The notes under the pieces are model-generated. The model ran no database searches and was not told where the DNA came from. It was given only the letters and a program-made list of their open reading frames with translations. From assembly GCA_964016985.1 (NCBI GenBank), contig OZ024823.1:110534476-110598475 (forward strand): DNA of 64,000 bases, given 5' to 3'. Made by a program: the position numbers and the translations under genes. This DNA is from Anodontia alba (taxonomy: Eukaryota; Mollusca; Bivalvia; Lucinida; Lucinidae). Shown in pieces: positions 61,971 to 64,000 of this stretch (positions are counted from its first letter, which is position 1; each line of letters begins with the position of its first letter).

Positions 61971-62184
61971 TTAACCCTTGTCATGTTGAGTAAATTAAGA
62001 TGCCATGCCCACTTCTCATTTTCAGCCAATCAGATTTCTTGATCCAGATTGTTGCTATAAATTCACATACTTAATGGCAAACAGTGTAGATCCAGATCAG
62101 TTGGCTTCTTCAGAAGCCAACTGATCTGGATCTACACTGTTTGCAAAGGCAGGGTATATCTGGGTTCAGCAGGACAAGGGCTCA
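61971..62184 (+). mobile_element. MITE family A
   Basis: TTAACCCTTGTCATGTTGAG to CAGCAGGACAAGGGCTCA. The alpha hairpin is perfect. Confidence 0.85.
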
Positions 62185-62499
62185 GGTATAAGTAATAGTA
62201 AAAGTATTGCACTGATCTGAAGTGTGATCCAGATCCTGACCTGTGACTTTCAAATAAAGAATGTTAACCACTCGGTCAGCTAGCATATATTTGCATTTTG
62301 GATTTTCATCCGGTATTATGAGGAGCTTTAATCATATCATAAAATTCTTAAAATTTTTATCATTGCATCTACATGTTGTATTACTACTGTTGCTTTTTAT
62401 GTATATGATAGAATTCTTGCCTTAGAGTACATGTGTATAAAGCAGAATATGTGATACTATAGGAACGGAATGGGGGCAAAAGTAAACCTAAATATAATG
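62185..62499. other. no recognised feature
   Basis: About 310 bases without a recognised repeat or exon. Confidence 0.45.
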
Positions 62500-62721
62500 T
62501 ACACCACGACCTCTTTATAACACTATTGTTGGGGTCCATAGCATAAACCTTGTTAGTTAAACAACTGTGTTATATCAAAATAAAAATGTATAGATTATAT
62601 TGAAAAATGACCATTTATGGTCATTTTTCAATATAATCTATACATTTTTGGGATCCATCTTTAAACCATGTTATATCCGAAACCATGTTATAACGAGCCG
62701 TGTTATAAAGAGGTTGTAGTA
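62500..62721. mobile_element. MITE family O, TA-flanked
   Basis: ACGACCTCTTTATAACAC and GTGTTATAAAGAGGTTGT are the ends. The long hairpin is TGTATAGATTATATTGAAAA with partner around GACCATTTATGGTC. Confidence 0.82.
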
Positions 62722-62777
62722 TACTATCATAGGTTACTGATATGTCTAAATGAGGTACCTTTTTTCAACAAAAAAGT

Positions 62778-63195
62778 GCGGGCCTCGGTGGCTCAGTTGG
62801 ATGCTGTTCGACTGGTGATCAGGTTGTGGGTTTGATCCCTGCTTGGTTGGCAACATTCTTTCCTCGAGATTTGATCATGAAATATTTTCTAAGGTCATTC
62901 TCCCCTTTTGCTGATTCAAGAAGGGCAGTTGTCAGTTTCTGGCAAAAGAATGTGCACAATACTGGTTAACCACTTAGAGGATTTGATCATGAAATATTTT
63001 CTTTCTAAGGTCATTCTCTCCCTTTGGCTGATTCAAGAAGGGCAGTTGTCAGTTTCTGGCGAAAGAATGTGCACAATACTGGTTAACCGCTTAGAGGACT
63101 AAGCCTGCCCAGTAAAAGTGTGGTGAGGTAAACTGACCGCGCTGAACATGACCCCATTGGATTGACTGGGCCGTAAAACCTCAATACAAACAAAC
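62778..63195 (+). mobile_element. SINE family 1 with duplicated body
   Basis: The head is intact. The segment from GATCATGAAATATTTTCTAA to ACTGGTTAACCACTTAGAGG is present twice in tandem. The target-site duplication TCAACAAAAAAGT flanks it. Confidence 0.88.
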
Positions 63196-63214
63196 TCAAC
63201 AAAAAAAGTTGATA

Positions 63215-63570
63215 CAGTAGAACTTCAATGGCTCGAACCCCGATGGCTTGTTTACCATGGATGAGTCGAACACATTATTGAGTCCGCAGGGAAATCCTCC
63301 AAATACAATCTACGGATAATTTAGGGAGATTTTCTTCTTCTATCTTGCAAATGTATGCTGTGTGCACTCATTAGAATTGCCTTGATGAGGCAATTCAAAT
63401 GAGTGCACACAACATACGTTTATATATAGAACACCGAAAAGATATCCCACAATTATCTCCATTATGCCACCTGGTATGGCACTTATAGTAACCCTCCGTG
63501 GTTCGAACTACCGCTGTCTGGAACAAATTTTCATGGTCCCAAAGGGGTTTGAGCCATCGATGTTCGACTG
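63215..63570 (+). mobile_element. MITE family K (beta-like core) in B
   Basis: CAGTAGAACTTCAATGGCTC to ATCGATGTTCGACTG, TA on both sides. The hairpin is GTGCACTCATTAGAATTGCC with partner GGCAATTCAAATGAGTGCAC. Confidence 0.85.
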
Positions 63571-63800
63571 TATTTTTCTTTTTTTATTTCAGCATGAAAA
63601 CATATGTTGTGGATACTCATTAGAAGTGCCTCACCAAGGCACTTCTAATGAGTACCCACAACATATGTTTTCACCTTTTCTAATGAGTACCCACAACATA
63701 TGCTTTTGTGGAGAGTTAAGAAAAATATTTATCTGGCTACTCCTCTTATTTGGCACTCTGATAGTTACCCAGAATATTTAGAGGTTGATTATCCTGAAGT

Positions 63801-64000
63801 TTAACCTTTAAACTGCCAATAACAACAATTGTCGTCTGCTTTCTCATCTGCTTGTGATTTTAAAAGTCGTTTTTGCAAAGTGTGGACCCACATCATGCGA
63901 AAATAGCTTTGAAAAGTTTGCAAGAATATTCAGCAGATGACATAAACAGGCAACAAAATGCAGATGCAGGTTTTCTTGGTATTTTAAAGATTAAATGCCT
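63801..64000 (+). mobile_element. MITE family I, partial at window end
   Basis: TTAACCTTTAAACTGCCAAT, AACAACAATTGTCGTCTGC and GCAGATGACATAAACAGG are its parts. The centre is replaced by other sequence. Confidence 0.5.

Larger units (their letters stand above)
62735..63780 (+). mobile_element. MITE family B holding a SINE and a MITE K
   Basis: GTACCTTTTTTCAACAAAAA, GTTGATA and TTTTTCTTTTTTTATTTCAG are its left parts. A perfect beta hairpin lies at 63598-63670, followed by a repeated right arm to 63735. Confidence 0.75.

Noticed and set aside
180..62184. CRISPR array formed by the many similar hairpins
   Set aside because: Copies are dispersed, not regularly spaced, and lie in animal DNA as MITEs.

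Overview
This is AT-rich nuclear DNA of an invertebrate, most likely a bivalve mollusc. The evidence is a spliced gene with GT-AG introns, four tRNA-derived or tRNA-like SINE families, composite elements resembling bivalve 'pearl'/Helentron repeats, and a very dense load of palindromic MITEs. The only gene I can name is the 3' part of numb, on the + strand. Four exons (40073-40271, 44151-44360, 46641-46838, 54680-55248) join in one frame to 391 codons plus a stop. They encode the C-terminal end of the PTB domain, the NumbF region with its two phospho-serine motifs and a DPF motif, and a C-terminal tail with NPF and DPF motifs that ends in TYKVEL. I did not find the exons for the N-terminal PTB core. 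They may lie before the window or be hidden in the first 40 kb. A 33-nt exon-like segment at 2212-2244 is a speculative candidate for the alternative PTB insert.

Layout. 1-40 kb: upstream intron or flank, almost wholly built of repeats. It holds a nested pair of TA-flanked DNA transposons (4.5-6.2 kb), a 52-bp tandem array (10.2-11.4 kb), three composite pearl/Helentron-like elements with internal tandem units (15.7-16.9, 23.3-25.1 and 25.3-26.8 kb), a decayed mariner inserted in a MITE (28.7-30.0 kb) and a 33-bp minisatellite grown out of a MITE core (37.8-38.4 kb). 40-55 kb: the numb exons, with repeats running to within 13-28 bases of several splice sites. 55-64 kb: downstream DNA with nested MITEs, a 1-kb element with perfect 26-bp terminal repeats at 60.0-61.0 kb, and one unassigned exon-like segment at 58521-58630.

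MITE families are lettered here by their termini. A: TTAA + CCCTTGTCCTGCTGAA. B: AGCTCCAGATAAG. B2: GTATTTGATGATAATTCTG. C: CCGTATTTACC...TAAGTATTCGGACA. D: TTAA + CCCATTGTAGTCTGG. E: AGTAAATGTCCTAAAATTT. F: GGGCCCAGTTGTTCAAAG. G: CATNACGAAAACANGCC. H: TTAA, CAGCAGATGACA near the ends. I: TTAA, AAAGCGCCAATCACAACTG. J: AATGGGTACACTTTCAGGG. K: CAGTTGAACTTCAGTGGCTC. L: TATTCGACCTAAT. M: TTAACTCTTTC. N: TTAAACCATTTATNCCGA. O: ACGACCTCTTTATAACAC. P: CAGTGAAACCTGTGTAAGA.

The most striking pattern is modularity. Families with unrelated termini and target sites carry the same central hairpin. Core alpha (CAAACAGTGTAGACCCAGAT and its inverted partner) occurs in A, C, D, E, M and N. Core beta (ATATGTTGTGGGTACTCATT and partner) occurs in B, B2, G, K and L. 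Core gamma (GACATTTCATG and partner) occurs in H and I. I consider this the best candidate for something undescribed. All family assignments come from reading the sequence by eye, without any database search.
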